Of a stretch of DNA of 64,000 bases, positions 9,194 to 19,815 are shown piece after piece. The stretch is taken from positions 1,860,001-1,924,000 of the forward strand of contig JADJWO010000001.1 of the NCBI GenBank assembly GCA_016716325.1. The letters run 5' to 3'. Numbering within the stretch: position 1 is the stretch's first letter; every line of letters starts with the position of its first letter. The translations under genes were made by a program, and so were the position numbers. The notes beneath the pieces were generated by a model that did not search any database, was not told the DNA's origin, and saw only the letters and a list, made by a program, of their open reading frames with translations. This DNA comes from Nitrosomonadales bacterium. GTDB lineage: Bacteria > Pseudomonadota > Gammaproteobacteria > Burkholderiales > Gallionellaceae.

Positions 9194-9264
9194 CGGTTCA
9201 GGGGTTGGTTGGCGGTACAAAACGGGTGCAGGGTGGGTTGGTAATTTTTTATAAGGAGACGACG

Positions 9265-10440
9265 ATGTTTGAAATCATGGAAGCACAATCTCAGGAGGCG
9301 GTGATCAAGGTGATCGGTGTGGGTGGCTGCGGCGGTAATGCGGTCGATCATATGATCGAACAGGGCGTGCAGGGGGTCGAGTTCGTCGTCATCAATACCG
9401 ATGCGCAGGCACTCAAACGCAGCAAGGCGCGCACCCAGTTGCAGATCGGCGCAAGCATCACCAAGGGGTTGGGGGCGGGTGCCAAGCCGTCGGTCGGCCA
9501 GGCGGCAGCCGAGGAGGATCGAGACCGCATCCGGGAGATGATCCAGGGTGCGAACATGGTGTTCATCACCGCCGGCATGGGTGGCGGAACCGGTACCGGC
9601 GCGGCGCCCATCGTTGCACAGATCGCCAAGGAGATGGATATTCTGACCGTGGCGGTGGTCACCAAGCCATTCGCCTACGAGGGCAACCGGATGCGTTTCG
9701 CCAAGGCGGGCATCGAGGCGCTGCACGAATTCGTCGATTCGCTGATCATCGTGCCGAATTCCAAGCTGATGGAGGTGCTGGGCATGGATATCACCGTGCC
9801 GGAAGCGTTCAAGGCGGCCAACGGGGTGCTACAGGGCGCAGTGGCGGGAATCGCGGAAGTGATCAACGTGCCGGGCCTGATCAATGTGGATTTCGCCGAC
9901 GTGCGTACCGTGATGTCGGAGAATGGCATGGCGATGATGGGCTCTGCGATCGCTTCGGGCGAGGGGCGTGCCCGTATCGCCGCCGAGCGTGCGATCGCCA
10001 GTCCGCTGCTGGAAGATGTGGATATGTCGGGTGCGCGCGGCGTACTGGTGAACATCACTTCCTCAAGCTATCTGAAACTCAAGGAAATCGACGACGTGAT
10101 GGAATGCGTCCAGTTTGCTGCGGAAGAGGCGACGGTGATCGTTGGCTCGGTGTTCGACGATGCCATGGGCGAGGACCTGCGCGTGACGGTCGTGGCAACG
10201 GGCTTGGGGGCGCCGCTGGCACGCAGGCAGCCCAAACCGGAGGTGGTCTACCGCAGCGAAGAGACTTTCCAGCGCACCGGGACGGATAATGAGCCGGCAC
10301 CCAATGCCAGCGTGAACTACGCCGAACTGGATACGCCGGCAGTGATGCGTCGTGGTCGCAGGGAAGCGGTCGATGCCATGGAAAAGTCCGGTGTGGATAC
10401 CTATGACATCCCGTCCTTCCTGCGCAAACAGGCGGATTAG
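9265..10440 (+). CDS. ftsZ: Cell division GTPase FtsZ
   Basis: Tubulin homologue forming the Z ring. The N-terminal GVGGCGGNAVDHMI, the tubulin signature GGGTGTGAAP near residue 105, and NVDFADVRTVM are seen. The C-terminal FtsA/ZipA-binding peptide YDIPSFLRKQAD ends the protein. A strong AAGGAG (9253-9258) precedes ATG 9265, consistent with high expression. Length 391 residues. An intergenic gap of 71 bases from ftsA leaves room for a local promoter. Confidence 0.97.
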   Translation: MFEIMEAQSQEAVIKVIGVGGCGGNAVDHMIEQGVQGVEFVVINTDAQALKRSKARTQLQIGASITKGLGAGAKPSVGQAAAEEDRDRIREMIQGANMVFITAGMGGGTGTGAAPIVAQIAKEMDILTVAVVTKPFAYEGNRMRFAKAGIEALHEFVDSLIIVPNSKLMEVLGMDITVPEAFKAANGVLQGAVAGIAEVINVPGLINVDFADVRTVMSENGMAMMGSAIASGEGRARIAAERAIASPLLEDVDMSGARGVLVNITSSSYLKLKEIDDVMECVQFAAEEATVIVGSVFDDAMGEDLRVTVVATGLGAPLARRQPKPEVVYRSEETFQRTGTDNEPAPNASVNYAELDTPAVMRRGRREAVDAMEKSGVDTYDIPSFLRKQAD

Positions 10441-10462
10441 GCGCGGTTCGGGAGTATGGCTG

Positions 10463-10471
10463 TGGTAAAAT
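10463..10471 (+). promoter_or_regulatory. Putative extended -10 promoter before lpxC
   Basis: TGGTAAAAT reads as an extended -10 element (TGn plus TAAAAT), 30 bases before the lpxC start and after the ftsZ stop. There is no convincing -35. The site would let lpxC be expressed apart from the dcw cluster. Inference from sequence only. Confidence 0.45.
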
Positions 10472-10501
10472 CGCACCGTGATTCCAGTGATCAAGACAGC
10501 G

Positions 10502-11413
10502 ATGGTTAAGCAGCGCACCCTGAAGAATGCCGTCAGCGTGACGGGCGTCGGCTTGCATAGCGGCGAAAAAGTGACGCTCGGATTGCGCCCTGCGCCGGCC
10601 AATACCGGTATCGTGTTTCGCAGGGTGGACATCAAGCCGGTCGAAGAGATCTGTGCGAGCGCCGAGTTGGTGCATGACACGCGACTCTCGACTTGCATGG
10701 AGCAGAATGGTGTGCGGGTCGCAACCATCGAGCACCTGATGTCCGCGCTGGCCGGACTGGGTGTGGACAATGCCTATGTCGATCTGGATAGCGCTGAAGT
10801 GCCGATCATGGATGGCAGCGCCGGAACCTTCATTTTCCTGCTGCAATCGGCGGGTATCGTCGAACAGGGCGCCGCCAAGAAATTCATCCGCGTGAAAAAG
10901 GCCGTCGAGGTCAGGCAGGGCGACAAATGGGTCCGCTTCGACCCGCATCATGGTTACAAACTGACCTTTACCATCAACTTCGCTCATCCGGTATTCGCCA
11001 ACAGCAAGCAGCATGTCACGGTGGATCTCGACGAGCATTCCTATGTCCGCGATATCAGTCGTGCGCGCACCTTCGGCTTCATGCAGGATGTGGAGAATAT
11101 GCGTGCGCAAGGTCTGGCGCTGGGCGGCAGCCTGGACAATGCCATCGTGATGGATGACTACCGGGTGCTGAATCCGGACGGCTTACGATTCGAAGATGAG
11201 TTCGTCAAGCATAAGGTGCTGGATGCGATTGGCGACCTCTATCTGTTGAAATATCCGCTGATCGGCGCATTCTCCGGCTACAAATCCGGACATGCCCTGA
11301 ATAATGCCTTGTTGCGTGCCCTGCTTGCCGACGAACAGGCGTGGGAATTTGTCACCTTCGACAGCGAGGAGGAAGCGCCCGCTTTTCTGAGACTGCAATT
11401 GCATTCCGCCTGA
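10502..11413 (+). CDS. lpxC: UDP-3-O-acyl-N-acetylglucosamine deacetylase
   Basis: Zinc amidase for the committed step of lipid A synthesis. Zinc ligands are visible as the histidine of IEHLMSALAG (about residue 78) and the H and D of KHKVLDAIGDLYL (about residues 236-240). The start ATG 10502 gives MVKQRTLKNAVSVTGVGLHSG, aligning with the family N-terminus. An in-frame GTG at 10478 would add eight residues not usual in LpxC. Length 303 residues, close to E. coli. It closes the dcw cluster as usual in Proteobacteria. Confidence 0.95.
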   Translation: MVKQRTLKNAVSVTGVGLHSGEKVTLGLRPAPANTGIVFRRVDIKPVEEICASAELVHDTRLSTCMEQNGVRVATIEHLMSALAGLGVDNAYVDLDSAEVPIMDGSAGTFIFLLQSAGIVEQGAAKKFIRVKKAVEVRQGDKWVRFDPHHGYKLTFTINFAHPVFANSKQHVTVDLDEHSYVRDISRARTFGFMQDVENMRAQGLALGGSLDNAIVMDDYRVLNPDGLRFEDEFVKHKVLDAIGDLYLLKYPLIGAFSGYKSGHALNNALLRALLADEQAWEFVTFDSEEEAPAFLRLQLHSA

Positions 11414-11443
11414 CTCTCGCTGCCCCCCGGTAATGGCTGGTAT

Positions 11444-11644
11444 ATGTTGATCTTGCGTTTACTTCTGGTGCTGGTCTCCTTGCTGCTGGTGTTGAGTGGC
11501 GGCATGTACTGGTTTACGCGTGACCGGCGCTATATTGAATTCGCCTGGCAAACGCTACGTTTTACGGCGATCCTGCTGGCGGTCTTCGCCCTGCTGTTCG
11601 TGCTGGAACGTTATGTACTGGTCGGCTGGCGGATTCTGATCTAG
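11444..11644 (+). CDS. Small two-helix membrane protein, conserved hypothetical
   Basis: A 66-residue protein with two predicted membrane helices (about residues 2-21 and 38-56) separated by a short charged loop (FTRDRRYIEF). I do not know its function. No clear ribosome-binding site precedes ATG 11444. It follows lpxC by 30 bases on the same strand, and its stop codon overlaps the stop of the opposite-strand DciA-like gene. The composition is entirely membrane-like, which supports a real gene over chance. Confidence 0.65.
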   Translation: MLILRLLLVLVSLLLVLSGGMYWFTRDRRYIEFAWQTLRFTAILLAVFALLFVLERYVLVGWRILI

Positions 11645-12063
11645 TTTTTTCTGCGCGCCATTCTTTGCAGCGCGTCCTTCAATGGCGAATCGTCCATGTT
11701 GCCGCTCAGCTCGTTCAACGCGTTCCGTGCCGTTTCGGTCAGTATGCGGGGCGTGGGTGGTGGGCGATAGCGCATATAGTCAACTTGCACCTTGACGCGG
11801 ATTCCGCTAACCTCACAATCCCTGTTTTGCAACATAACCACAAGTTCCGGTGCAAGTTGACGCAATTTCGCGGCAATGGCGGGATTCGCAACTGCGACAC
11901 TCAGCGTGCCTGCATGCAGACCCAGAATCTGGGCGGATTCGGCAAGATGGGGCGGCGCAACGCTGGCGAAATGCTGCTGCAGAGCCAGCAAATACTTGGT
12001 CTTCCCGGTCAGGAAGCCGAATTCCTGACCGCTACTGAGGAGTGATTTAAGTCGTTGTGCCAC
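11641..12063 (-). CDS. DciA/DUF721-family protein
   Basis: A 140-residue protein whose body (LLALQQHFASVAPPHLAESAQILGLHAGTLSVAVANPAIAAKLRQL in part) matches the DUF721 fold of DciA, the ancestral loader of the replicative helicase DnaB in bacteria lacking DnaC. The C-terminal tail is proline- and arginine-rich. GTG 12063 is my best start, preceded by AAGAG; alternatives further upstream would run into the divergent M23 gene. Position between lpxC and secA, opposite in strand, is common for this family in Betaproteobacteria. It is a distant family, so the function is by analogy. Confidence 0.72.
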   Translation of the reverse strand: MAQRLKSLLSSGQEFGFLTGKTKYLLALQQHFASVAPPHLAESAQILGLHAGTLSVAVANPAIAAKLRQLAPELVVMLQNRDCEVSGIRVKVQVDYMRYRPPPTPRILTETARNALNELSGNMDDSPLKDALQRMARRKN

Positions 12064-12097
12064 GATGCTCTTGATGCTACACGTAAGGGGGAGATGC

Positions 12098-13018
12098 GTG
12101 AATATTATTCTGGTTTCCAATCGCTTGGCAAAAGCCAGCAGCATCAATCTGGGCGGCTGGCAGATTATGATGTTGCTCGTGCTGCTGTTCTGGATGATGC
12201 TGGGAGTGGCTTTTGCCGCGCAATACGCTCTGGTGCGTTTTGCCCCGGAAGGGCTGAATGACAGCATCCGCACACTGTTATCCAGGGTGCAGAGCGAGGA
12301 ACGGGAAAAGCAACAGTCCTATATGCACAGCAGTCTCGATGCCATGGCAACGCGGGTCGGACGGATCCAGGCGGAGGTTCAGCGGCTGGATGCACTTGGG
12401 GCGCGCCTGGCGAAATTGACCGGCATGAAGCCGGAGGAATTCCAGTTCGATCAACCTCCCGCGCAGGGCGGTCCGCTGGTGATGCCCTCCACGCAGGAGT
12501 TGTCGGCTGCCAGCTTGGAGCGTCAGCTGGATAAACTGGCCGAAGTGGTGACGGATCGCTCCGACAAGCTGATGGCGCTAGAGACCATGCTGTTGCAGAA
12601 TCAGCTGAACCGCAAGTTGCTTCCGTCGATCCCGCCAATCAATGGGGGATTCTATTCGTCGAATTTCGGTTGGCGCAGCGACCCCTTTACCGGCGCGAAC
12701 GCGATGCATGAAGGGGTCGATTATATGGTTCCCGCCGGGACGGCGATCCGCGCCTCTGCAGGCGGGGTGGTGGCGTTCTCGGATTACCATCCCCAGTATG
12801 GTAATATGGTGGAGGTGGATCACGGCAACGATATCGTTACGCGATATGCGCATGCCTCCAAGCTGTTGGTGAAGGTTGGTCAGGTGGTCAGGCGCGGCAC
12901 AAAGCTTGCCGAAGTCGGTAGTACCGGACGCTCTACGGGCAACCATTTGCATTTTGAGGTTCGTTATAAAGGTATCGCGCAGAATCCAGTGCGTTTTTTG
13001 CGGAACGCAGCCAGTTGA
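12098..13018 (+). CDS. M23-family (LytM) metallopeptidase, membrane anchored
   Basis: Putative peptidoglycan hydrolase or divisome regulator. One membrane helix (about residues 22-48) follows a short cytoplasmic start; a helical stretch (about 55-150) comes next; the C-terminal M23 domain carries HEGVDYMVPAGT and the final zinc motif HLHFEVRYKG. GTG 12098 is chosen because a strong AAGGGGGAG lies 5-13 bases upstream. Length 306 residues. It is divergent from the DciA-like gene with only 34 bases between, so both 5' regions overlap. Whether it is active or a degenerate LytM activator cannot be told here, although the ligands look intact. Confidence 0.88.
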   Translation: MNIILVSNRLAKASSINLGGWQIMMLLVLLFWMMLGVAFAAQYALVRFAPEGLNDSIRTLLSRVQSEEREKQQSYMHSSLDAMATRVGRIQAEVQRLDALGARLAKLTGMKPEEFQFDQPPAQGGPLVMPSTQELSAASLERQLDKLAEVVTDRSDKLMALETMLLQNQLNRKLLPSIPPINGGFYSSNFGWRSDPFTGANAMHEGVDYMVPAGTAIRASAGGVVAFSDYHPQYGNMVEVDHGNDIVTRYAHASKLLVKVGQVVRRGTKLAEVGSTGRSTGNHLHFEVRYKGIAQNPVRFLRNAAS

Positions 13019-13038
13019 TGGCAATACAGCTTTATCCG

Positions 13039-13072
13039 AGGGTGAGGTGATGGATCGCCTCACCCTTTATTA
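13039..13072 (+). terminator. Rho-independent terminator after the M23 gene
   Basis: AGGGTGAGGTGAT and ATCGCCTCACCCT form a 12-13 bp stem with a very small loop (or about 10 pairs with a larger one), followed by TTTATTATTTT. It separates the M23 gene from secA, implying that secA has its own promoter downstream or reads through. Confidence 0.75.
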
Positions 13073-13097
13073 TTTTGTGGTGTAAGAAAACGAGAAC

Positions 13098-15821
<2,724 letters not shown>

Positions 15822-15840
15822 TACGCGAAAGGAGAATGAC

Positions 15841-16326
15841 ATGTCGTTAGTGATTGATACGCTGCGCACCTCGCCGGTTACCGAGGAACTGAACGATGCC
15901 GAGGTGGAGATTCTCGCGGAATTATTTGAGGTGCAGGATTACAAATCAGGCGCGGCCATCGTCCAGCCCGGGAGTGATCAGCCAGACAACCTGTATATCC
16001 TGGCGCATGGCGACATCGAGGTGAAGATCAAGAGCGGCGCTGAAGAATCCACCATCCACGTCCTCAAGCCCGGCGACCTCGCGGGCATCATCACCTTTGC
16101 AGGTGGCGCGGCTTCTGATGTCAGCGCAACGTTGATCGCGATCGGAGACACCAAGGTGCTGAGCATGCCAAGGGCAAAGTTCGAGACATTGATCAACTCG
16201 CACCCCATGATCGTGTATCGCGTGATGCGAGGCGTGGTGCGCAACGTGCATGGCATCGTGCGGCGCGTGAATACGGAATCTGCAGAACTCGCCAATTACA
16301 TCTACAAGAGCGGCGGGCGTTATTAG
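15841..16326 (+). CDS. Stand-alone cyclic-nucleotide-binding-domain protein
   Basis: A 161-residue protein made almost entirely of a Crp-type cNMP-binding beta-barrel (LYILAHGDIEVKIKSG, then HVLKPGDLAGIITFAGG and the C-helix region VMRGVVRNVHGIVRRV). There is no DNA-binding HTH after it, so it is not a complete Crp/Fnr regulator. Whether it binds a nucleotide is unknown; the canonical phosphate-binding RxA is not evident. AAAGGAGAA lies just upstream. It sits 19 bases after secA and 67 before argJ, with no obvious functional link to either. Confidence 0.82.
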   Translation: MSLVIDTLRTSPVTEELNDAEVEILAELFEVQDYKSGAAIVQPGSDQPDNLYILAHGDIEVKIKSGAEESTIHVLKPGDLAGIITFAGGAASDVSATLIAIGDTKVLSMPRAKFETLINSHPMIVYRVMRGVVRNVHGIVRRVNTESAELANYIYKSGGRY

Positions 16327-16393
16327 ATAGCACGACGACCGGCCATTCCCCGAGTCAGGCGATTCCGGGGCGCCGGTTACAGGAGAAGGTCTT

Positions 16394-17623
16394 ATGCCGG
16401 TCAATCTGACCCCGCCCGTAGCGGCACAACTGTTGCCCGTTGCGGGCGTTTCTTTGGGTGTCGCGCAAGCGGGCATCAAGTATGCGGGCCGCAAGGACCT
16501 GCTGGTGATGCAGCTATGTGAAGGCGCGCGCATTGCGGGCGTATTTACCAGGAATCGCTTTTGTGCTGCGCCGGTAATCGTGGCGCGCGAGCATCTGGAT
16601 GCAAATCAGGACATTCGCGCGCTGGTGGTCAATACTGGCAATGCCAATGCGGGCACCGGTGAGCAGGGGTTGAGCGATGCGCGCGGTACCTGCGCGGCAC
16701 TGGCGGGTTTGCTGGGGTGCCGGGATGCCCAGATATTGCCGTTCTCTACTGGCGTGATCATGGAACCGTTGCCGGTAGCGAAGATTGCTGCCGGTTTGCC
16801 GGGTGCTGTAGCCAATATGCGTCCGGATAACTGGTTTGATGCTGCACAGGCGATCATGACCACCGATATCGTCGCCAAGGCGACCTCCCGGCAAGTGACG
16901 ATAAAAGGCGTGAATATCACTGTCACTGGTATCGCCAAAGGTTCCGGCATGATCCACCCGAACATGGCGACCATGCTGGGCTACATTGCCACCGATGCCG
17001 CGGTCTCGCAGCCCTTGCTGCAACAGATGGTGCGCGAAGCCGCCAATCGTTCATTCAACTGCATCACCGTGGATGGCGACACCTCCACCAATGACGCGCT
17101 GATGCTGATCGCCACAGGCAAATCTGCCTTGCCGGAAATCAGCGAGACGGCAGATGTTGAGTTCGCCGCGCTGCAGGCCGCAATCAGTGAAGTTGCCATT
17201 TACCTCGCACAAGCCATCGTGCGCGACGGAGAAGGCGCGACCAAGTTCATTGCCGTAAAAGTCGAGGGCGGGAAAGATGAAAACGAATGCAGGCAGATAG
17301 GATATGCGATTGCACGCTCGCCGCTGGTCAAGACCGCATTCTTTGCCTCTGATCCCAATCTTGGACGCATTCTGGCGGCAATCGGCTATGCCGGCGTCGA
17401 TGATCTGGATGTTGCTGCGCTGGAACTGTATCTGGATGAGGTGCTGGTTGCCGAACATGGCGGGCGTGCTGCCAGCTATCGCGAGGCGGACGGCCAGCGC
17501 GTGATGCAGCAAAGCGATATCACGATTCGGGTGGTGTTGGGTCGCGGGACGGCAAATGCGACGCTGTGGACTTGCGATTTTTCTTATGATTATGTGAAGA
17601 TTAATGCGAGTTATCGGAGTTAG
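16394..17623 (+). CDS. argJ: Bifunctional ornithine acetyltransferase / N-acetylglutamate synthase
   Basis: Arginine biosynthesis enzyme that recycles the acetyl group from N-acetylornithine to glutamate. It is made as one chain that self-cleaves before a threonine in the motif GSGMIHPNMATMLGY (about residues 183-197), which is intact. The N-terminal AGIKYAGRKDLLVM and the C-terminal Asn-Ala-Ser segment are typical. Length 409 residues. A good AGGAGAAGG precedes ATG 16394. Whether it is mono- or bifunctional cannot be decided from sequence alone. Confidence 0.95.
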   Translation: MPVNLTPPVAAQLLPVAGVSLGVAQAGIKYAGRKDLLVMQLCEGARIAGVFTRNRFCAAPVIVAREHLDANQDIRALVVNTGNANAGTGEQGLSDARGTCAALAGLLGCRDAQILPFSTGVIMEPLPVAKIAAGLPGAVANMRPDNWFDAAQAIMTTDIVAKATSRQVTIKGVNITVTGIAKGSGMIHPNMATMLGYIATDAAVSQPLLQQMVREAANRSFNCITVDGDTSTNDALMLIATGKSALPEISETADVEFAALQAAISEVAIYLAQAIVRDGEGATKFIAVKVEGGKDENECRQIGYAIARSPLVKTAFFASDPNLGRILAAIGYAGVDDLDVAALELYLDEVLVAEHGGRAASYREADGQRVMQQSDITIRVVLGRGTANATLWTCDFSYDYVKINASYRS

Positions 17624-17691
17624 TTTGTTATCCCTGTGAAGGCCGGAATAAAGAGTCCGTTTTTTGGCGAGCTTCAAGGAACGATTATCTG

Positions 17692-17827
17692 AAACAAGGC
17701 CGCTCGTGGTGAGATATCGAACCATGAATTGCCCTAATCAAAATCAAAACCGCCGGGTCATCCCCGGCCGCTTTGCATATTTAGGTACACCCATCCTTCG
17801 ACAATCTCAGGGCGAGCGGCCTTGTTT
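17692..17827. repeat. Perfect 15-bp inverted repeat around a 106-base segment
   Basis: AAACAAGGCCGCTCG at 17692-17706 is the exact reverse complement of CGAGCGGCCTTGTTT at 17813-17827. The 106 bases between have no gene. The element ends 12 bases before the Nudix/TMP-synthase start. It has the form of a small terminal-inverted-repeat sequence or a long-range hairpin; no flanking duplication is evident. Confidence 0.7.
17796..17819. repeat. Short dispersed motif, TTCGACAnnCTCAG type (copy 1)
   Basis: CTTCGACAATCTCAGGGCGAGCGG resembles the sequence at 56381-56404 at 19 of 24 positions. Two copies within one window outside genes point to a dispersed short repeat. Its 3' part overlaps the right arm of the inverted repeat 17692-17827. 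Confidence 0.55.
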
Positions 17828-17838
17828 GAAAGACCACT

Positions 17839-18810
17839 TTGAACACGCAAACCGAAAACACCAAGATCGTCGAGGTTGCCGCCGCCGTCCTGCAGCGTCC
17901 CGACGGATCCTTCCTGCTCGCCCAACGTCCTGCCGGTAAAATTTGGGCCGGCTACTGGGAGTTTCCCGGTGGCAAGGTCGAGCTGGGCGAGACGCCGCAT
18001 CATGCACTGGTGCGCGAGTTGCGCGAAGAGTTGGGGATCTCGGTCGAGACCGCTTATCCGTGGTTGACACGCGTGTTTACCTATCCGCACGCGACGGTAC
18101 GGCTGAATTTTTTTCGCGTGACGGCATGGCGCAGTGAATTGCATCCGCACGAGGGACAGCAGTTTGCCTGGCAACCGGCCCTCTCCCGCGAGCGGGAGAA
18201 GGGGCGAGTTTCAGTTGAGCCTGTCCTGCCTGCCAACACGCCTGTCCTGCGCGCGCTGGAATTGCCGGCTTTGTATGCAATCAGCAATGTCGCCGAGCTG
18301 GGTGAGGTGGAATTTCTGCGGCGACTGGAGAAGGCTTTGTCGGATGGATTGCGGTTGGTCCAGTTGCGCGAGAAGGATTATCCGCGCGAGGCACTGCATG
18401 AACTGGCCCTGAAGATGATGCCGATGATCCGTCGATATGGGGCGCGACTGATTATCAATGCCGATATCGAACTGGCCGGCGAAGTCCGGGCGGATGGTGT
18501 GCAATTGAGCAGCAAGCAGCTCGCCGGATTGCGCAAACGCCCCGAAGTGAACTGGTGCGGAGCTTCTTGTCACAATGCAGGAGAGTTGCGCCGGGCGGAA
18601 GAGCTGGGTTGCGATTTTGCGTTGCTGAGTCCGGTTCTTCCGACGAAGTCACACCCGGGGACGCCGCCTCTGGGCTGGGAAGAATTTTCAGTCGCCGCAT
18701 CTGGATCGTCCATTCCCGTCTATGCTTTGGGCGGATTGACGCACGATAACATGCGTACGGCCTGGCGGCATGGCGCGCACGGGATAGCGTTATTGCGTCA
18801 GGCCTGGTGA
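17839..18810 (+). CDS. Nudix hydrolase fused to thiamine-phosphate-synthase-like domain
   Basis: A 323-residue fusion. Residues 1-130 are a MutT-type Nudix domain with the box GGKVELGETPHHALVRELRE. Residues 150-323 are a ThiE/TenI-type TIM barrel (RLVQLREKDYPREAL, DGVQLSS, GASCHN, DFALLSPVLPTKSHPG). Family knowledge: fusions of this kind are recurrent in Betaproteobacteria; the Nudix part probably cleans oxidised nucleotides, and the barrel's true reaction is uncertain. The only start near the upstream in-frame stop (17827) is TTG 17839, with a weak ribosome site. The linker is partly encoded by a palindromic repeat (18179-18203). The 3' end overlaps yacG on the other strand. Confidence 0.88.
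   Translation: MNTQTENTKIVEVAAAVLQRPDGSFLLAQRPAGKIWAGYWEFPGGKVELGETPHHALVRELREELGISVETAYPWLTRVFTYPHATVRLNFFRVTAWRSELHPHEGQQFAWQPALSREREKGRVSVEPVLPANTPVLRALELPALYAISNVAELGEVEFLRRLEKALSDGLRLVQLREKDYPREALHELALKMMPMIRRYGARLIINADIELAGEVRADGVQLSSKQLAGLRKRPEVNWCGASCHNAGELRRAEELGCDFALLSPVLPTKSHPGTPPLGWEEFSVAASGSSIPVYALGGLTHDNMRTAWRHGAHGIALLRQAW
18179..18203. repeat. CTCTCCCGC-type palindrome inside the coding sequence
   Basis: CCCTCTCCCGC then GCGGGAGAAGGGG form a hairpin of the same type as the intergenic pair at 52708-52793. Here it is read in frame and encodes about ALSREREKGR in the linker between the Nudix and barrel domains. Confidence 0.75.
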
Positions 18811-18992
18811 TTCGCGTCGAGGGAGTCCCGCTCGCGCTGTTCGATGCGATATTCCTCGTTGGCCCATTTCCCAAGGTCGATGAGTTTGCAGCGTTCACTA
18901 CAGAACGGGCGATGGTGGTTGTCGGTATCCCATACATGTTCGCGACCGCAATGCGGGCAGGTGACAACTGGTTGTGACGTGGTGCGGGTCAT
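18798..18992 (-). CDS. yacG: DNA gyrase inhibitor / zinc-binding protein YacG
   Basis: A 64-residue zinc-ribbon protein: CPHCG near the N-terminus and FCSERCKLIDLGKWANEEY, the two Cys pairs that bind zinc in YacG. In E. coli YacG binds GyrB and inhibits gyrase; transfer of that function here is by family. ATG 18992 forms an ATGA overlap with the zapD stop and is chosen over an in-frame ATG five codons upstream. Order coaE-zapD-yacG is classic. The 3' end overlaps the convergent Nudix fusion by 13 bases. Confidence 0.92.
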   Translation of the reverse strand: MTRTTSQPVVTCPHCGREHVWDTDNHHRPFCSERCKLIDLGKWANEEYRIEQRERDSLDANHQA

Positions 18993-19750
18993 GACGAGAG
19001 GCTGCAAAAGGTCAGATCGAAAGGAACATCCTGGTCGAACAGGGTGGACTTCGCAGAATAGTTGGCGGCGACGAAACGGATGTTGAGCGCATATTTGTTG
19101 GCGCTGACTTCGGGGATGCAGGCCATGTCATCGTCCAGGCCGATGCGCAGCATCTGCGCGATGCGGCCGCCCTGCATTTGCTGGAAGGCTCCGTGGTGTG
19201 CAGTAAAGTGCAGCGTCTTGCCGCCTTCGCGCAACAGTCGCAGGATGACTTCCAGTCCCGTGTGCAACGGCATGAACGGGGATAGCCAGTCCTGAAGATT
19301 CTCACGCCGCAGGTCGGCATGCTGTTCCTGCCAGTAATGATAGGAAGGCAGGTCGAATTCGCAGGTGCCTCCCGGCATGCAGGCGCGCTGCCGGATACCC
19401 ATCAGCCATTCGTTCTCGCGCAGGTGCTGGCCGATCTTGCCGCCCAGCGCGAGCAGGTTCAGGGATGCGTTTTCGATCTCGGTCAGGATGGCATCCAGCG
19501 CTTCTTCGGAGATCGCGGGGTTGTTGTGCAGGCCGGACAATGCGCGTTTTTGCCGCTCCAGCTCCTGCACCAGCTCCGATTTCAGGTCGGCGCGGCTCGA
19601 GACTTCGAGTATTTCGAACAATGTGCCAAGCGCGGCATGATGATCCACCGAGCTGTCTTTTTCCATGAAATGCGCCATGCGTGCGAACAAATCCTCGAGG
19701 CGCAGCAACGTGCGCACCTTTTCGTTGAGAGGAAACTCGTAACTGATCAT
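18989..19750 (-). CDS. zapD: Cell division protein ZapD
   Basis: Cytoplasmic FtsZ-bundling protein (formerly YacF). The 253 residues begin MISYEFPLNEKVRTLLRLE, the conserved family opening, with a helical N-terminal half and beta-rich C-terminal half (LHTGLEVILRLLREGG). It is translationally coupled to yacG by ATGA. It lies 65 bases downstream of coaE on the same strand. Confidence 0.94.
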   Translation of the reverse strand: MISYEFPLNEKVRTLLRLEDLFARMAHFMEKDSSVDHHAALGTLFEILEVSSRADLKSELVQELERQKRALSGLHNNPAISEEALDAILTEIENASLNLLALGGKIGQHLRENEWLMGIRQRACMPGGTCEFDLPSYHYWQEQHADLRRENLQDWLSPFMPLHTGLEVILRLLREGGKTLHFTAHHGAFQQMQGGRIAQMLRIGLDDDMACIPEVSANKYALNIRFVAANYSAKSTLFDQDVPFDLTFCSLSS

Positions 19751-19815
19751 GGGTTATCGCACGGAAGGTCGTTGGGTGAAGACCGGCTAAAGATATATTG
19801 AATGTCTGTTAATCG

